Shown here in pieces: positions 8,107-17,765 of a stretch of DNA of 64,000 nucleotides. The stretch spans positions 1 through 64,000 of the forward strand of contig SUGL01000022.1 of NCBI GenBank assembly GCA_004963905.1. Reading direction: 5' to 3'. Each line of letters starts with the position of its first letter. The stretch's first letter is position 1. Position numbers and translations under genes: made by a program. The DNA is from Mesorhizobium sp. Lineage in GTDB: Bacteria; Pseudomonadota; Alphaproteobacteria; Rhizobiales; Rhizobiaceae. The notes below the pieces were generated by a model. It was given only the letters and a program-made list of their open reading frames with translations. It ran no database searches and was not told where the DNA came from.

Positions 8107-10173
8107 TCACCTAGCGAGTTCGTAGCGTCTGGCTTTCTCCGGAGAAGACCCAACAATTTGGGCGCATGCTTTGCGCCGCCGCTGAAGGCGCTCGAGATCT
8201 TCTGCTGGAATATGGCAACGGAAGATATGGCCAGGCTCCATTTCGGTCAGCGGTGGCTCCAAAGTCTCGCAGATTGCGCCAAGCTTGCGTGGGCATCGGT
8301 TTTGGAAGACGCAACCGGAAGGCGGATTGGCCGCGGAGGGAATTTCCCCAGAGAGCCGAATGCGGCTATCCTGGGACTCGTCCAGATTAGGGACTGCGGA
8401 AAGAAGCGCTTCGGTATAGGGATGGTTGGGTCCCTCGAATACCCGCTCTGATGGTCCCATCTCCATGATCCGCCCCAGGTAGAGAACGGCAATTCGGTCG
8501 GAAAGATAACGTACGACCCCAAGATCATGAGAGATGAAGACATAGCTGACGTCCCGTTTTGCCTGAAGCTCGGCCAGGAGATTCAAAATCGCCGCTTGGA
8601 CCGAGACGTCGAGCGCGGAGGTGGGTTCGTCGCAGACCACGACACGAGGGTCCCCGGCAAAACTGCGCGCTATGGCGACACGCTGCTTGAGTCCGCCGGA
8701 AAGCTGAGATGGGCGAAGCGCTAGATGTTGAGGCGTCAGTCGAACTGCCTCCACGAGCGCGTCGAGACGACGAGATAAGTCGGCGCCTCGAAAACCGCCG
8801 AGCCTTCGCAACGCACGGCCAATGATGCGGGCGACCGCATGAGAGCGGTTTAGCGCCGAATCCGGGTTCTGGAAGACAATCTGTACTGCCTTCACCTCTT
8901 CGTCACAGCGCTGCCCGAGGCCGGCGGCAAGGGGCTTGCCGTCAAGCTCAATGGTCCCACCAGGATCTGGCTGGACGAGGCCTAGGAGCATTCGAGCTAA
9001 CGTGGTCTTCCCAGACCCGGACTCGCCGACCAGACCGAGTGTTTCCCCCGGCAGCAGGCTTAGTGACACGTCGGCGACCGCACGAATCGGATGGCCGCCC
9101 TGACTGTAGGTTTTCGAGAGATTGCTAACTCGGAGTACCGGCGCGGCCTCGGATGCAGGTCTCGCTGGCGCCACATCGGCCGGCGAGCTACGCGGAAGGT
9201 CAGCCGCCCGATCGGGGTAATGGCAACGCACGAGCCGACCGTGGGCGTCCCCCAGCTCCGGAATTTCCGTCCGGCAACGGCCATCGGCGAGCGCACAGCG
9301 CTCGGCGAAGGGGCAGCCCGGCATCGGCGCGCCAGGCGAGGGCAGGAAACCAGGAATGGTGTCGAGCCTTGCGTGATCCTTTCGCTGCCCGCCCTGTGGC
9401 AGGCACCGCAGAAGCGCTACTGTGTAGGGATGGCGCGGTGAACCTAATGTCTCTCGCGTCAGACCTTCTTCCACCAGCATTCCCGCATAAAGAACGCCAA
9501 CGCGGTCGCACATCTTTGCCACTACCGCGAGATTGTGGCTGATGAACAAGATTGACGTGCCGAGCTCGCGCCGCAGATCTGTGATAAGGTCAAGGACCTC
9601 GGCCTCCACGGTGGCGTCGAGGCCAGTTGTGGGCTCGTCGAGGATCAGCATCGTCGGTTCGTTCGCCAGCGCCATGGCGATCGCCACCCGCTGCTGCATC
9701 CCACCTGACAGCTGATGCGGATAGCGCCGCATCACAGAGCCGGGATCGGCTATCCGAACCTTCTTCAGCATCTCGAGCGCACGAACTTCGCGCTCGGCCG
9801 GACGGACGCCTACGACCTCGAATACCTCGGCCAGCTGCCGCCCAACCGTTAGCGAAGGGTTTAACGCTTTGCCTGGGTCTTGGTAGACCATCGAAACCCG
9901 ATTTGCCCGGAGTTGCCTCAGCGCTTCGGGCCCAAGCCGCATCACATCCGTTCCGTCGAGCATAACCGATCCGCCAGTGATACTGCCGTTCCGCGGCAGG
10001 TAGCGGACTGCAGTCAGCGCCACGGTGGACTTGCCGCAGCCCGACTCGCCTACCAGCCCGTACGCCTCACCACGCGCTATCGTGAAGCTTACCTCACGCA
10101 GCACTGCGCGGTCCCGCCCGCCGGTGCGGTAGGCAACTGAAAGTCGATCTAGGCACAGCGCCGGTTCAGTCAT
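8107..10173 (-). CDS. Oligopeptide-type ABC transporter, two ATP-binding domains fused
   Basis: About 688 residues with two complete ABC cassettes in tandem (DppD-like then DppF-like). First cassette: Walker A GLVGESGCGKST, signature LSGGMQQR, Walker B MLILDEP, followed by the peptide-transporter C-terminal segment with cysteines (GCPFAERCALADGRC). Second cassette: GLVGESGSGKTT, LSGGLKQR, VVVCDEP, again ending in a Cys-rich tail (GCVFQNRCPRKLGAIC). These tails bind an Fe-S cluster in DppD-type proteins. The start at 10173 overlaps the permease stop (ATGACTGA). It powers uptake through the two permeases encoded upstream. Such fused ATPases are common in Rhizobiales. Confidence 0.93.
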   Translation of the reverse strand: MTEPALCLDRLSVAYRTGGRDRAVLREVSFTIARGEAYGLVGESGCGKSTVALTAVRYLPRNGSITGGSVMLDGTDVMRLGPEALRQLRANRVSMVYQDPGKALNPSLTVGRQLAEVFEVVGVRPAEREVRALEMLKKVRIADPGSVMRRYPHQLSGGMQQRVAIAMALANEPTMLILDEPTTGLDATVEAEVLDLITDLRRELGTSILFISHNLAVVAKMCDRVGVLYAGMLVEEGLTRETLGSPRHPYTVALLRCLPQGGQRKDHARLDTIPGFLPSPGAPMPGCPFAERCALADGRCRTEIPELGDAHGRLVRCHYPDRAADLPRSSPADVAPARPASEAAPVLRVSNLSKTYSQGGHPIRAVADVSLSLLPGETLGLVGESGSGKTTLARMLLGLVQPDPGGTIELDGKPLAAGLGQRCDEEVKAVQIVFQNPDSALNRSHAVARIIGRALRRLGGFRGADLSRRLDALVEAVRLTPQHLALRPSQLSGGLKQRVAIARSFAGDPRVVVCDEPTSALDVSVQAAILNLLAELQAKRDVSYVFISHDLGVVRYLSDRIAVLYLGRIMEMGPSERVFEGPNHPYTEALLSAVPNLDESQDSRIRLSGEIPSAANPPSGCVFQNRCPRKLGAICETLEPPLTEMEPGHIFRCHIPAEDLERLQRRRKACAQIVGSSPEKARRYELAR

Positions 10174-11023
10174 TGAGGGCCCCGTGCAAGCCATCGGCCG
10201 TCAGATTAACTCCGACCACGAGGCTAGCGATGGCTAGGGCGTCGAACAGCACCGTCCACCAATAGCCGCCGCTGATCATCGAGTAGTTGGTCGCGATCGA
10301 CAGCCCCCAATCCGGCGAGGGCGGCTGTAGGCCGAAGCCGATGAAGCTCAGGGTGGCGACTGCGAAGATCGCATAACCTAGGCGCACCGAGGATTCGACG
10401 AGGATGGGGGGGAGTATGTTGGGCAGGATTTCGACGAACATAATATGAATCGCATTCTCGCGGCGGAGCTTGGCGGCGGCGACGTAGTCGAGCTCCCGCT
10501 CCGACAATACCGCAGAGCGGACGGTGCGGGCGATGACTGGGCCAAAGGACAGGCCAATGACGATGATTACCGTCGTCTCGGAGGTGCCGAGCGCGACGAT
10601 CGCGAGCAGCGCGACAATGACCGACGGGAGCGCCATCTTAGCCTCGATCAGACGCGAGACGACGTCATCGATGACGCCTCGGAAATAGCCGATGAAAAGA
10701 CCGAGCACTGTCCCCACGGCGGTCGCCAGGATCGTCGCTAGAGGCGCGACGATGAGAAGATCTCGCGAGCCGACGATGACGCGGGAAAGGATGTCGCGGC
10801 CGAGTTGATCGGTCCCGAACCAATGTCTTGCCGAGGGAGGCCCGAGCGCGTTGAGGATATCCTCGGTGAGCGGGTCGTAAGGCACGAGGTGTCCGCCGAA
10901 TAGGGCGCAGACCACCCAGAAAAGCACGAGGGTCATGCCGGTCAGGAAGGATCCTGATTGGAACAGCGCCGCGACGACGTCCTGGCGCCGGCTACTAGGC
11001 TCGGCGTTAGCAACGTTTGTCAT
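10166..11023 (-). CDS. Oligopeptide-type ABC transporter permease (DppC-like)
   Basis: 285 residues starting MTNVANAEPSSRRQ at 11023, with an ATGA overlap with the preceding permease. About six membrane segments. The typical periplasmic motif HWFGTDQLGRDILSRVIVGSR lies after the first segment, and the EAA loop is DYVAAAKLRRENAIHIMFVEILPN. It forms the inner-membrane channel with the DppB-like partner. An in-frame upward extension to 11308 overlaps the other permease and is not plausible. Confidence 0.93.
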   Translation of the reverse strand: MTNVANAEPSSRRQDVVAALFQSGSFLTGMTLVLFWVVCALFGGHLVPYDPLTEDILNALGPPSARHWFGTDQLGRDILSRVIVGSRDLLIVAPLATILATAVGTVLGLFIGYFRGVIDDVVSRLIEAKMALPSVIVALLAIVALGTSETTVIIVIGLSFGPVIARTVRSAVLSERELDYVAAAKLRRENAIHIMFVEILPNILPPILVESSVRLGYAIFAVATLSFIGFGLQPPSPDWGLSIATNYSMISGGYWWTVLFDALAIASLVVGVNLTADGLHGALND

Positions 11024-11973
11024 TGGCTCTCCTCCATCCGGATTCGCGGGTTGAGGAGGGAATAGAAGACATCGGCGAGCAATGTCGCCACCGCATACGC
11101 GATCCCGATGATTAGCACGCAGGCCTGCAGCATCGGGAAATCCTTGGCTCTGGCCGCGTTGAAAATCAGCGACCCGATGCCCTGGTAGCGGAACAACGTC
11201 TCTACTACCAAAAGGCCGCCAATCAGGTAGCCCGTCTGCGTGGCTACAACGGTGATCGTGGGCAGCAGCGCGTTCCTGAGGACATGCCGCCAAATGACCT
11301 GCCGCCAACGCAGGCCCTTAAGGACCGCGGTACGAGTATAGTCGGAGTCGAGCGCCTCGATCATGCCCGCGCGGGCCATGCGGGCAATGTAGCCGAACAG
11401 GACGAGCACGAGCGGTATCGCGGGCAAGATCAAGTGGTAGAGCTGGGTCAAAGCACCCGCGCCGTCAGGCCAAGCGGCGGAGATCGGCAGCCAGCCTAGC
11501 CAGACCCCTAAGACTAGGATCCCCAAAATGCCGGTGACAAACTCTGGCATAGCGGCCGCCGATAGACCGGCGAGACTGATAATGCGGTCGGTTGGCCGGT
11601 TGACATTCAGCGCGGCCACTACCCCACCAAAGATCCCGAGTGGCACGACGACGAGGAAGGCCACCGCCGCCAACTTCAGCGAATGGCTGAGGGCGGGAAC
11701 TACAAAGTCAGCGATGGGAGTACGGTATATGTAGGACTGGCCCATGTCGCCTTGGACAAAGTGCCAGATCCAAGTGCCGTATTGCACGAAGAGCGGTCGA
11801 TCGACGCCAAGCTGGTGATTCAGCGCATCTACCGCCTGCTGATCGGCAAAAGGGCCAAGGATGGCGCGAGCGACGTTGCCGGGCAAAATCTGCCCGAGAA
11901 AAAAAACGAGCAGGCTCAGCACGAACAGTGTCACGAACGAATAGGCGAGGCGCCGGGCGAGGAAGCGGTTCAT
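11020..11973 (-). CDS. Oligopeptide-type ABC transporter permease (DppB-like)
   Basis: 317 residues, standard length. An N-terminal membrane anchor (RRLAYSFVTLFVLSLLVFFL) precedes the conserved LGVDRPLFVQYGTWIWHFVQGDMGQSY region. The C-terminal half has the EAA motif region DYTRTAVLKGLRWRQVIWRH and GYLIGGLLVVETLFRYQGIG. It is the inner-membrane partner of the DppC-like permease. It lies 68 nt downstream of the binding-protein gene and overlaps the next permease by four bases. Confidence 0.93.
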   Translation of the reverse strand: MNRFLARRLAYSFVTLFVLSLLVFFLGQILPGNVARAILGPFADQQAVDALNHQLGVDRPLFVQYGTWIWHFVQGDMGQSYIYRTPIADFVVPALSHSLKLAAVAFLVVVPLGIFGGVVAALNVNRPTDRIISLAGLSAAAMPEFVTGILGILVLGVWLGWLPISAAWPDGAGALTQLYHLILPAIPLVLVLFGYIARMARAGMIEALDSDYTRTAVLKGLRWRQVIWRHVLRNALLPTITVVATQTGYLIGGLLVVETLFRYQGIGSLIFNAARAKDFPMLQACVLIIGIAYAVATLLADVFYSLLNPRIRMEESQ

Positions 11974-12041
11974 CAGGTCTACCTAAAAGCGCGAAAGCGT
12001 GGCGGCGGCGGACCGGCGCGTACCGGTCCGCCCAACCGACG

Positions 12042-13706
12042 TCACACAATTCCCGCGCCATGAAGGAAGAGTTGCCCCATGGCCGTTGGCTGAGCGCCGA
12101 CGACGCCCTTCTTGGTCGCGGTCAGGTGGTCGAAGAAGTAGCTGAAGAGCATGGGCGTTTCCTGAAGCAGTAGCCGCTGGATCTTGCCTGCATTTTCCCG
12201 CTGCGCCTCTAGGTCGGATGAGGCGATATAACTTTGGACCAGCCTGTCATATTCCTCGTTCTGGAACTTGGCCGCATTCCAAGCACCGCTGCTCGTCAGA
12301 AGTGATTTGAGAAGGACATTCGGCACACCCCGGTGACCCCAGTCGGCAATCCCCATTTCCGCGTCAAGCCAAGGCGACTTTCCGGGGACCGCATCGCCAA
12401 AATAGGAGCCTCGGTCCATGATGTTGAGTTTAAGATCGATGCCAATTTCCTTCACCCAGCTCTGGATAAGCTGTGCAAAGGCCGGAATCTCTTGAGTATG
12501 CGGGGCAGTAAGCGTCGCCTGAAAGCCTTTCTCAACCCCCGCCCCCTTCATCAGCTCTTTTGCTTTTTGGATGTCCTGTTTGCGCTGCGGTATTGACGGA
12601 TCGGTTGAGGGATAGATCCACGCGAACGGGCTGTCGTTGCCGATGGCCGCCTTGCCCTTCATCAGGCCATTCACCAGTTTCTCGCGATCGAGACTCAGCG
12701 CCACCGCTTGGCGGATTCGCGCGTCTTTGAACGGGCCCATGTGACAATGCATATGGACTCCCTGATTCGCGGTTGATGGGATGCTGATTATCTCAAAGTT
12801 CGGGTCGTTTAGCAGTGCCACGCCCGCAAACGCGGGCAGTTTGTTGATGATATCAGCCTGCCCAGCCTGAAGCGCGAGGATTTGCGGCTGGATGTCCTGG
12901 TAGAAGGTGAATTCTGTCTTCGCCGGCAGGGCCTTTGGGCCCCAATAATCTTCATTGCGGACGAAACTTGCACCAACGTTCCTCGTGAATTTGTCAATTT
13001 TGAAGGGACCTGTGCCGTCCCAGGTTGTCTCGAAATCCCCGGCGTAGTTCGCCGGTAGGATGATGGCATTGTAGTTGTCGGAGGACACCAAATAGGGGAA
13101 ATTGCCGTTCGCACCGTCAAGATGGAACTCGACGGTGTAGTCGTCCACTTTCCGGGTGGCACCCTTCTGCAGGATTCCCTTGAATACCGAGAGCGCGTTC
13201 GAAGAATTCTTCGGATCGGCCAGCCGGTCCATGGTGGCAACGACATCATCGGCTATCATCTCGCCGCCAGCATGGAACTTGACCCCTTTGCGCAACGTGA
13301 AGGTCCAGACAGTGCCGTCCTGATTGGGCTTCCAGCTTGTCGCGAGGCCAGGCTTTAGCATAAGGTCCGGCCCGTCCACACAAAGGAACTCGCCGACCTG
13401 CTGAAACATCAGTATCGGGCCGTAGTCCCCCGCCAGGACAGGGTCGATCGCACCGGTCGGCGCGGCGCATGCAACCCGAATGGTGGCGCCCGGCTGAACG
13501 TTCGCCCGCGCTACAGAAGGTGCTGCGCTGAAGCCTGCCGCCAACGCAACCCGTCCAAGGAACGGGAGCGAGAGGCCAAGCAAACTGCCGTGCCGCAATA
13601 AATCGCGGCGGCTCACGCGGCCATCGACGTAGCTATCGACCAGATGGTTCTCGACGGGGGTGAGACTGGAGCGAAGCTTATCGAGCAAGTTGACGTTTCG
13701 TGTCAT
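12042..13706 (-). CDS. Oligopeptide-type ABC transporter substrate-binding protein (SBP family 5)
   Basis: 554 residues, first gene of the six-gene unit. After a cytoplasmic-looking leader comes SRRDLLRHGSLLGLSLPFLG, a twin-arginine type signal, then an ARANVQPG cleavage-like region. The mature protein shows the family 5 pattern: LMLKPGLATSWKPNQDGTVW, FTLRKGVKFHAGGEMIADDV, and DARIRQAVALSLDREKLVNG. It should capture a peptide-like or glycoside-like ligand in the periplasm. Its promoter has copy 3 of the shared regulatory module (13752-13796). The Tat leader starts about 30 residues in, so the true start could be downstream. Confidence 0.92.
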   Translation of the reverse strand: MTRNVNLLDKLRSSLTPVENHLVDSYVDGRVSRRDLLRHGSLLGLSLPFLGRVALAAGFSAAPSVARANVQPGATIRVACAAPTGAIDPVLAGDYGPILMFQQVGEFLCVDGPDLMLKPGLATSWKPNQDGTVWTFTLRKGVKFHAGGEMIADDVVATMDRLADPKNSSNALSVFKGILQKGATRKVDDYTVEFHLDGANGNFPYLVSSDNYNAIILPANYAGDFETTWDGTGPFKIDKFTRNVGASFVRNEDYWGPKALPAKTEFTFYQDIQPQILALQAGQADIINKLPAFAGVALLNDPNFEIISIPSTANQGVHMHCHMGPFKDARIRQAVALSLDREKLVNGLMKGKAAIGNDSPFAWIYPSTDPSIPQRKQDIQKAKELMKGAGVEKGFQATLTAPHTQEIPAFAQLIQSWVKEIGIDLKLNIMDRGSYFGDAVPGKSPWLDAEMGIADWGHRGVPNVLLKSLLTSSGAWNAAKFQNEEYDRLVQSYIASSDLEAQRENAGKIQRLLLQETPMLFSYFFDHLTATKKGVVGAQPTAMGQLFLHGAGIV

Positions 13707-13751
13707 GGCGGTTCCCCTTGTTCTTGATATTGGAGCCTGCCGCGCTGTTTC

Positions 13752-13796
13752 AGGTCAAATTCAGTTTTGCTATCCTTGCGATCTAGCAACGAGATG
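13752..13796 (-). promoter_or_regulatory. Shared regulatory module, copy 3 (upstream of six-gene transporter unit)
   Basis: Minus strand: CATCT-N7-AGATC (outer pair G/C changed, inner ATCT/AGAT kept) at 13780-13796, 12 nt, AAACTGAAT, then TTGACC 21 nt after the palindrome. No good -10 hexamer is visible at 17 nt. Confidence 0.7.
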
Positions 13797-14134
13797 GGGG
13801 GCAAGCTGGACGCGTCCCCGGGCACAGATGACGGTGTCGCGCCTTTGTCGAGCCGCCGAAACGATCGCAGCAGAATGCCGTTCGTTGGTGGCTGGATTCA
13901 GATCAAGCACATGAATCCATCTCGCCCCTCGATCAAATTAGCATTCATGCCATTGTTGGCGAGGCATTCGCGGCCATCGGCACCCCCCCGTTGCCAACCC
14001 GCAGGCATTTCAGGATTGGGTCGTGCCGGACATGCCATCCCCCGAACCCGGCAAGATTTATCTCTGCGGGCAATTCGTTCCCGCGCAGCCCCTAACGACG
14101 CGTGAAGGCCTCCGATTGAGCGGGAGTCGGGTGC
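13797..14134. other. Gap between transporter unit and etfA
   Basis: About 340 nt separate the regulatory module from the end of etfA. The frames here contain no recognisable protein and I see no repeat. It probably holds the etfA terminator region, but no clear hairpin followed by a T-run was found. Confidence 0.4.
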
Positions 14135-15064
14135 TCAGAGCGCCTTTTCGAGTTCCGGCAGGATAACGAAGAGATCGCCGACGATGCCGTAATCGGCGAC
14201 TTGGAAGATCGGCGCCTCCTCGTCCTTGTTGATGGCGACGATGACCTTGGAATCCTTCATACCGGCGAGATGCTGGATGGCGCCGGAGATGCCGCAGGCG
14301 ATGTAGAGGTCGGGCGCGACGACCTTGCCGGTCTGGCCGACCTGCCAGTCGTTGGGGGCGTAGCCGGCGTCGACCGCAGCGCGTGAGGCGCCAACGGCCG
14401 CGCCGAGCTTGTCGGCGACGGGCAGGATGACTTCCTGGAACTTTTCCGAAGAGCCCAGCGCGCGGCCGCCCGAAATGATGATTTTGGCCGAGGTCAGTTC
14501 GGGACGGTCTGTCCCCGAGAGCTTGTTTTCGACGAAGGTCGAGAGGCTGGGATTGGCCGCAGCGGCGACCGTTTCGACCGGAGCCGAGCCACCTTCGCCA
14601 GCCGCCTGGAAGGAAGCGGTGCGGACAGTGATCACCTTCTTGGCCGCGCCCGACTGCACTGTCTGGATAGCGTTGCCGGCATAGATCGGACGCTTGAACG
14701 TGCCGGGGGCGAGCACCTCGATGATTTCCGATATCTGGGCGACATCGAGCAAGGCGGCAATGCGCGGCGCGACGTTCTTGCCCGACGATGTCGCCGGCGC
14801 GACGATCGTGTCGTAGCCGTCGGCCAGCGAGACGACGAGTGCGGCCAGCGGCTCGGCAAGGCGCTGCTCGAGTTCGTCGGCCTCGGCCAGCAGCACCTTT
14901 GTGGCGCCCTTTAGCTTCGCGGCGGCGTCCGCGGCCGCCTTGGCGCCCTTGCCGGCCACCAGAACGTCGACGTCGGAACCGATATTGAGTGCTGCCGTCA
15001 ACGCCTTGGCGGTCTGGTCGGACAGCGATGCATTGTCGTGTTCGGCAATCAGAAGAATAGCCAT
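14135..15064 (-). CDS. etfA: Electron transfer flavoprotein alpha subunit
   Basis: 309 residues, typical length. The N-terminal domain begins [22 protein letters not shown]. The C-terminal FAD-binding domain has the diagnostic run [20 protein letters not shown] followed by [24 protein letters not shown]. With EtfB it forms a soluble heterodimer carrying FAD and AMP. It takes electrons from flavoprotein dehydrogenases and passes them to ETF:ubiquinone oxidoreductase. Here the likely local donor is the dimethylglycine/sarcosine-dehydrogenase-like enzyme at 19732-22230. It is preceded by etfB with about 79 nt between, the same order as in most Rhizobiales. Confidence 0.96.
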   Translation of the reverse strand: MAILLIAEHDNASLSDQTAKALTAALNIGSDVDVLVAGKGAKAAADAAAKLKGATKVLLAEADELEQRLAEPLAALVVSLADGYDTIVAPATSSGKNVAPRIAALLDVAQISEIIEVLAPGTFKRPIYAGNAIQTVQSGAAKKVITVRTASFQAAGEGGSAPVETVAAAANPSLSTFVENKLSGTDRPELTSAKIIISGGRALGSSEKFQEVILPVADKLGAAVGASRAAVDAGYAPNDWQVGQTGKVVAPDLYIACGISGAIQHLAGMKDSKVIVAINKDEEAPIFQVADYGIVGDLFVILPELEKAL

Positions 15065-15143
15065 TTGCTTTTCCTTATCTCGGCGTCGGCGTCATCACGC
15101 GCTGGATGCCGGTGTTAAACCTGTCGTGCGCACGGCGACACGC

Positions 15144-15893
15144 TCAAAGCACGCCGGCTTCGTTCTTGAGCTTGTCCACCAGCTCGGCAACGGTCTTGAC
15201 CTTGACGCCTGCCTTGCGGCCGCCCGGTTCCTCAGTCTTGAGGACGGTGAGCCGCGGCGCGACATCGGCGCCGAAATCGGCGGGAGTCTTCTCGTCGAGC
15301 GGCTTCTTCTTGGCCTTCATGATGTTTGGCAGCGAAGCGTAGCGCGGCTGGTTGAGGCGCAGATCGGTGGTCACGATCGCCGGCATCTTCAGTTCAACGG
15401 TTTGCAGGCCGCCATCGACTTCGCGCGTCACCGTGGCCTTGTCGCCGACAATCTCGATCTTTGAAGCGAAGGTGCCCTGGCTCCAGCCGAGCAGCGCCGA
15501 AAGCATCTGGCCGGTCTGGTTGGCGTCGTCGTCGATCGCCTGCTTGCCGAGAATGACGAGGCTTGGCTGTTCGGCTTCGACTACGCCCTTCAGCACCTTG
15601 GCGACGCCGAGCGGTTCGGTCTCACCGTCGGTCTTGACGAGGATGGCGCGGTCGGCGCCCATGGCGAGCGCGGTCCGCAGCGTCTCCTGCGCCTGCTGGG
15701 GTCCGATCGACACGACGACGATCTCATCGACCTTGCCGGCTTCCTTGAGCCGGATCGCCTCTTCGACGGCGATTTCGTCGAACGGGTTCATCGACATCTT
15801 CACATTGGCCAGTTCGACGCCCGAACCGTCCGACTTGACCCGGATTTTCACGTTGTAGTCGACAACCCGCTTCACGGGCACAAGAGTCTTCAT
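15144..15893 (-). CDS. etfB: Electron transfer flavoprotein beta subunit
   Basis: 249 residues from the ATG at 15893 ([19 protein letters not shown]), the normal EtfB start; the frame extends further upstream only as non-conserved sequence. The signature region is [23 protein letters not shown], and [18 protein letters not shown] is also conserved. It binds AMP and forms the docking surface for partner dehydrogenases. First gene of an etfBA pair. High GC and codon use look like a core-type gene copy. Confidence 0.96.
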   Translation of the reverse strand: MKTLVPVKRVVDYNVKIRVKSDGSGVELANVKMSMNPFDEIAVEEAIRLKEAGKVDEIVVVSIGPQQAQETLRTALAMGADRAILVKTDGETEPLGVAKVLKGVVEAEQPSLVILGKQAIDDDANQTGQMLSALLGWSQGTFASKIEIVGDKATVTREVDGGLQTVELKMPAIVTTDLRLNQPRYASLPNIMKAKKKPLDEKTPADFGADVAPRLTVLKTEEPGGRKAGVKVKTVAELVDKLKNEAGVL

Positions 15894-16355
15894 GTGTAGA
15901 TCACCTAACGTTGTCGCTTCGATTGCCGGATCCTGTTCTAGCCAGGACTTTTCCAACAAGTTTCCTGATTGTGCGATTGATGATCCCGCTCCGGGCGTCT
16001 TTGCTTTAGCCAACCCGATCGTTCACTCCCACAGACGTTACATATCGAAGGGCCGCCGCATGATCGCTTCATAAAGACGGCACCTGGCGCGCATTTTAGG
16101 CGAAACTCCGTCCGATACGGCCCGTAATCTGCTCGAACCACTGGTGCCGGGCAAACTGGCGACCAGTGCGCTGTTGGAGTAGGGCAATCGTCACGCGGAT
16201 CAGTCGTCATTTATGCGCGACGGTTCCGTCGGAAGAATTCGTTTGTGTGAACATTTGGAATTGAGATTCCCGATCGACCGCATATGACTGCGCCTGAGCC
16301 CGCTTTGTATGTCCCGTCGGCAACGTCTCCCCCTCTCTCTATTGACCATCCTGTC
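15894..16355. other. Divergent intergenic region between etfB and the M20 gene
   Basis: About 460 nt. It must hold the etfB promoter on the left and the M20 promoter on the right. Open frames here have no recognisable domain. Nothing else stands out. Confidence 0.4.
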
Positions 16356-16398
16356 GATCTCGATTCCAGATCGTCGAGATATGCAAACTGAATTGGAG
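16356..16398 (+). promoter_or_regulatory. Shared regulatory module, copy 4 (upstream of M20 amidohydrolase)
   Basis: Plus strand: GATCT-N7-AGATC at 16356-16372, 12 nt, AAACTGAAT, then TTGGAG and TACAGT 18 nt later as -35/-10 candidates. The order and the distance from palindrome to AAACTGAAT match the three minus-strand copies, so the module is direction-dependent and sits upstream of the promoter in each case. Confidence 0.65.
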
Positions 16399-16468
16399 GA
16401 GGCGGTGTGGCCGAATTACAGTGGTGTAAATATTGCTATTAGCGATCAACTGTCACGCGGGGGATAGC

Positions 16469-17641
16469 TTGCAAGGGGTTGAACGTTTCCGAGAGCTTCA
16501 CGCGGAAGCAACGGAGTGGCGCCGGCATCTACATCGGAACCCCGAACTTGGCTTCCGTGTGGAGAAGACGGCGCAATTCGTGGCCGAAAAGCTAGCATCC
16601 TTCGGTATAAACCACATCGAAACGGGCATAGCCGAAACCGGCATTGTCGCTGTCATCCAAGGAGAAGGCGGAGAAGGGCCCACTATCGGGCTGAGAGCCG
16701 ATATGGACGCGCTCCCCATACTCGAGGCCTCTGGAAAGGACTGGTCCTCAGAGACCCCTGGGCGAATGCACGGGTGCGGTCATGATGGTCATTCAGCAAT
16801 GCTGCTCGGCGCGGCCAAGCACCTGGCCCAAAACCGAAACTTCCGGGGTTCCGTTGCGCTAATTTTCCAGCCCGCAGAAGAGATACTGCCGTCAGGCGCC
16901 CAGAAGATGGTTCAGGAGGGATTCCTTGACCGGTTCAGCATTTCCCAGGTATTCGGCCTACACAACACACCGGGTGTCGAAGTCGGCAAGTTCGCTACCT
17001 GCCACGGCCCAGCTCTGTCTTCGTTGGATGACTTCGACCTCGTCATAAAGGGAAAAAGCGGCCATGCGGCACGGCCGCACGAGGGCATTGACCCCATCGT
17101 CATCTCCGCGCAGGTGATACTGGGCCTGCAAACCTTGGTATCGCGCCTGACGAACCCGCTCGAGGCGCTAGTGATCTCCGTCACCAAGATCAATGCAGGG
17201 ACAGCCTATAATGTCATACCCGAGCAGGTAGATTTGGCCGGCACGGTAAGGACATTTTCACCCGCGCTGAGCGCCTTCGCCGAAGTGAAAATGCGCGAAT
17301 CCGCACAAAGCATCGCTCGCGTGTTCGGTGGTGACGCCGAGCTCGATTATCGGCGGGACACTCCGGTCACGGTGAACCACCCTGCGGAGACGGACCTCGC
17401 GATAAAGGCGGCGCAGAACCTAGTGGGCACCGCGTCAGTAAACCCAAAGATGAGTCCCCGTAGCTCTTCTGAGGATTTTGCCTTTATGCTCAAGGCGCGA
17501 CCCGGAGCTATCATGTACCTCGGCAACGGGCCGACTGCCGCATTGCATAATCCAGCCTACGACTTTGACGATGAGGCTCTCCCCTACGGTATCGGGTACT
17601 GGGTCACTCTTGTCGAAACCGTGCTCGCGCCGCAGTCCTAG
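16469..17641 (+). CDS. M20 family amidohydrolase (hippurate hydrolase / aminoacylase-like)
   Basis: About 390 residues. Metal-site motifs are all present: LRADMDALPILEAS, HGCGHDGHSAMLLGAAKHL, FQPAEEILPSGAQKM, and the late His in LHNPAYDFDDEALPYG. The dimerisation domain lies near residues 170-290. These di-zinc enzymes cleave N-acyl amino acids, hippurate or IAA conjugates. I chose TTG 16469 (GGGG upstream) because the in-frame TTG at 16433 would lie at the expected transcription start; the true start is uncertain. The promoter carries copy 4 of the shared module, so it is probably co-expressed with the amidase/transporter unit and the M24 hydrolase. Transcribed away from etfB. Confidence 0.9.
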   Translation: MQGVERFRELHAEATEWRRHLHRNPELGFRVEKTAQFVAEKLASFGINHIETGIAETGIVAVIQGEGGEGPTIGLRADMDALPILEASGKDWSSETPGRMHGCGHDGHSAMLLGAAKHLAQNRNFRGSVALIFQPAEEILPSGAQKMVQEGFLDRFSISQVFGLHNTPGVEVGKFATCHGPALSSLDDFDLVIKGKSGHAARPHEGIDPIVISAQVILGLQTLVSRLTNPLEALVISVTKINAGTAYNVIPEQVDLAGTVRTFSPALSAFAEVKMRESAQSIARVFGGDAELDYRRDTPVTVNHPAETDLAIKAAQNLVGTASVNPKMSPRSSSEDFAFMLKARPGAIMYLGNGPTAALHNPAYDFDDEALPYGIGYWVTLVETVLAPQS

Positions 17642-17765
17642 TCTGAATGTCCTAACAGAGTCGCTGTCGGCGGGGGCTGAACAAGGCCTTCGGTGACGTC
17701 CTGCAAACGCCGATTCTCAGACAGGCTTCAGCGACCCATCCGGTTTCAACAGTAGGAAAGCTATT

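Noticed and set aside
8107..10173. Fusion of two ABC ATPases as a novelty
   Set aside because: Tandem DppD-DppF fusions are common in Rhizobiales peptide-type transporters.
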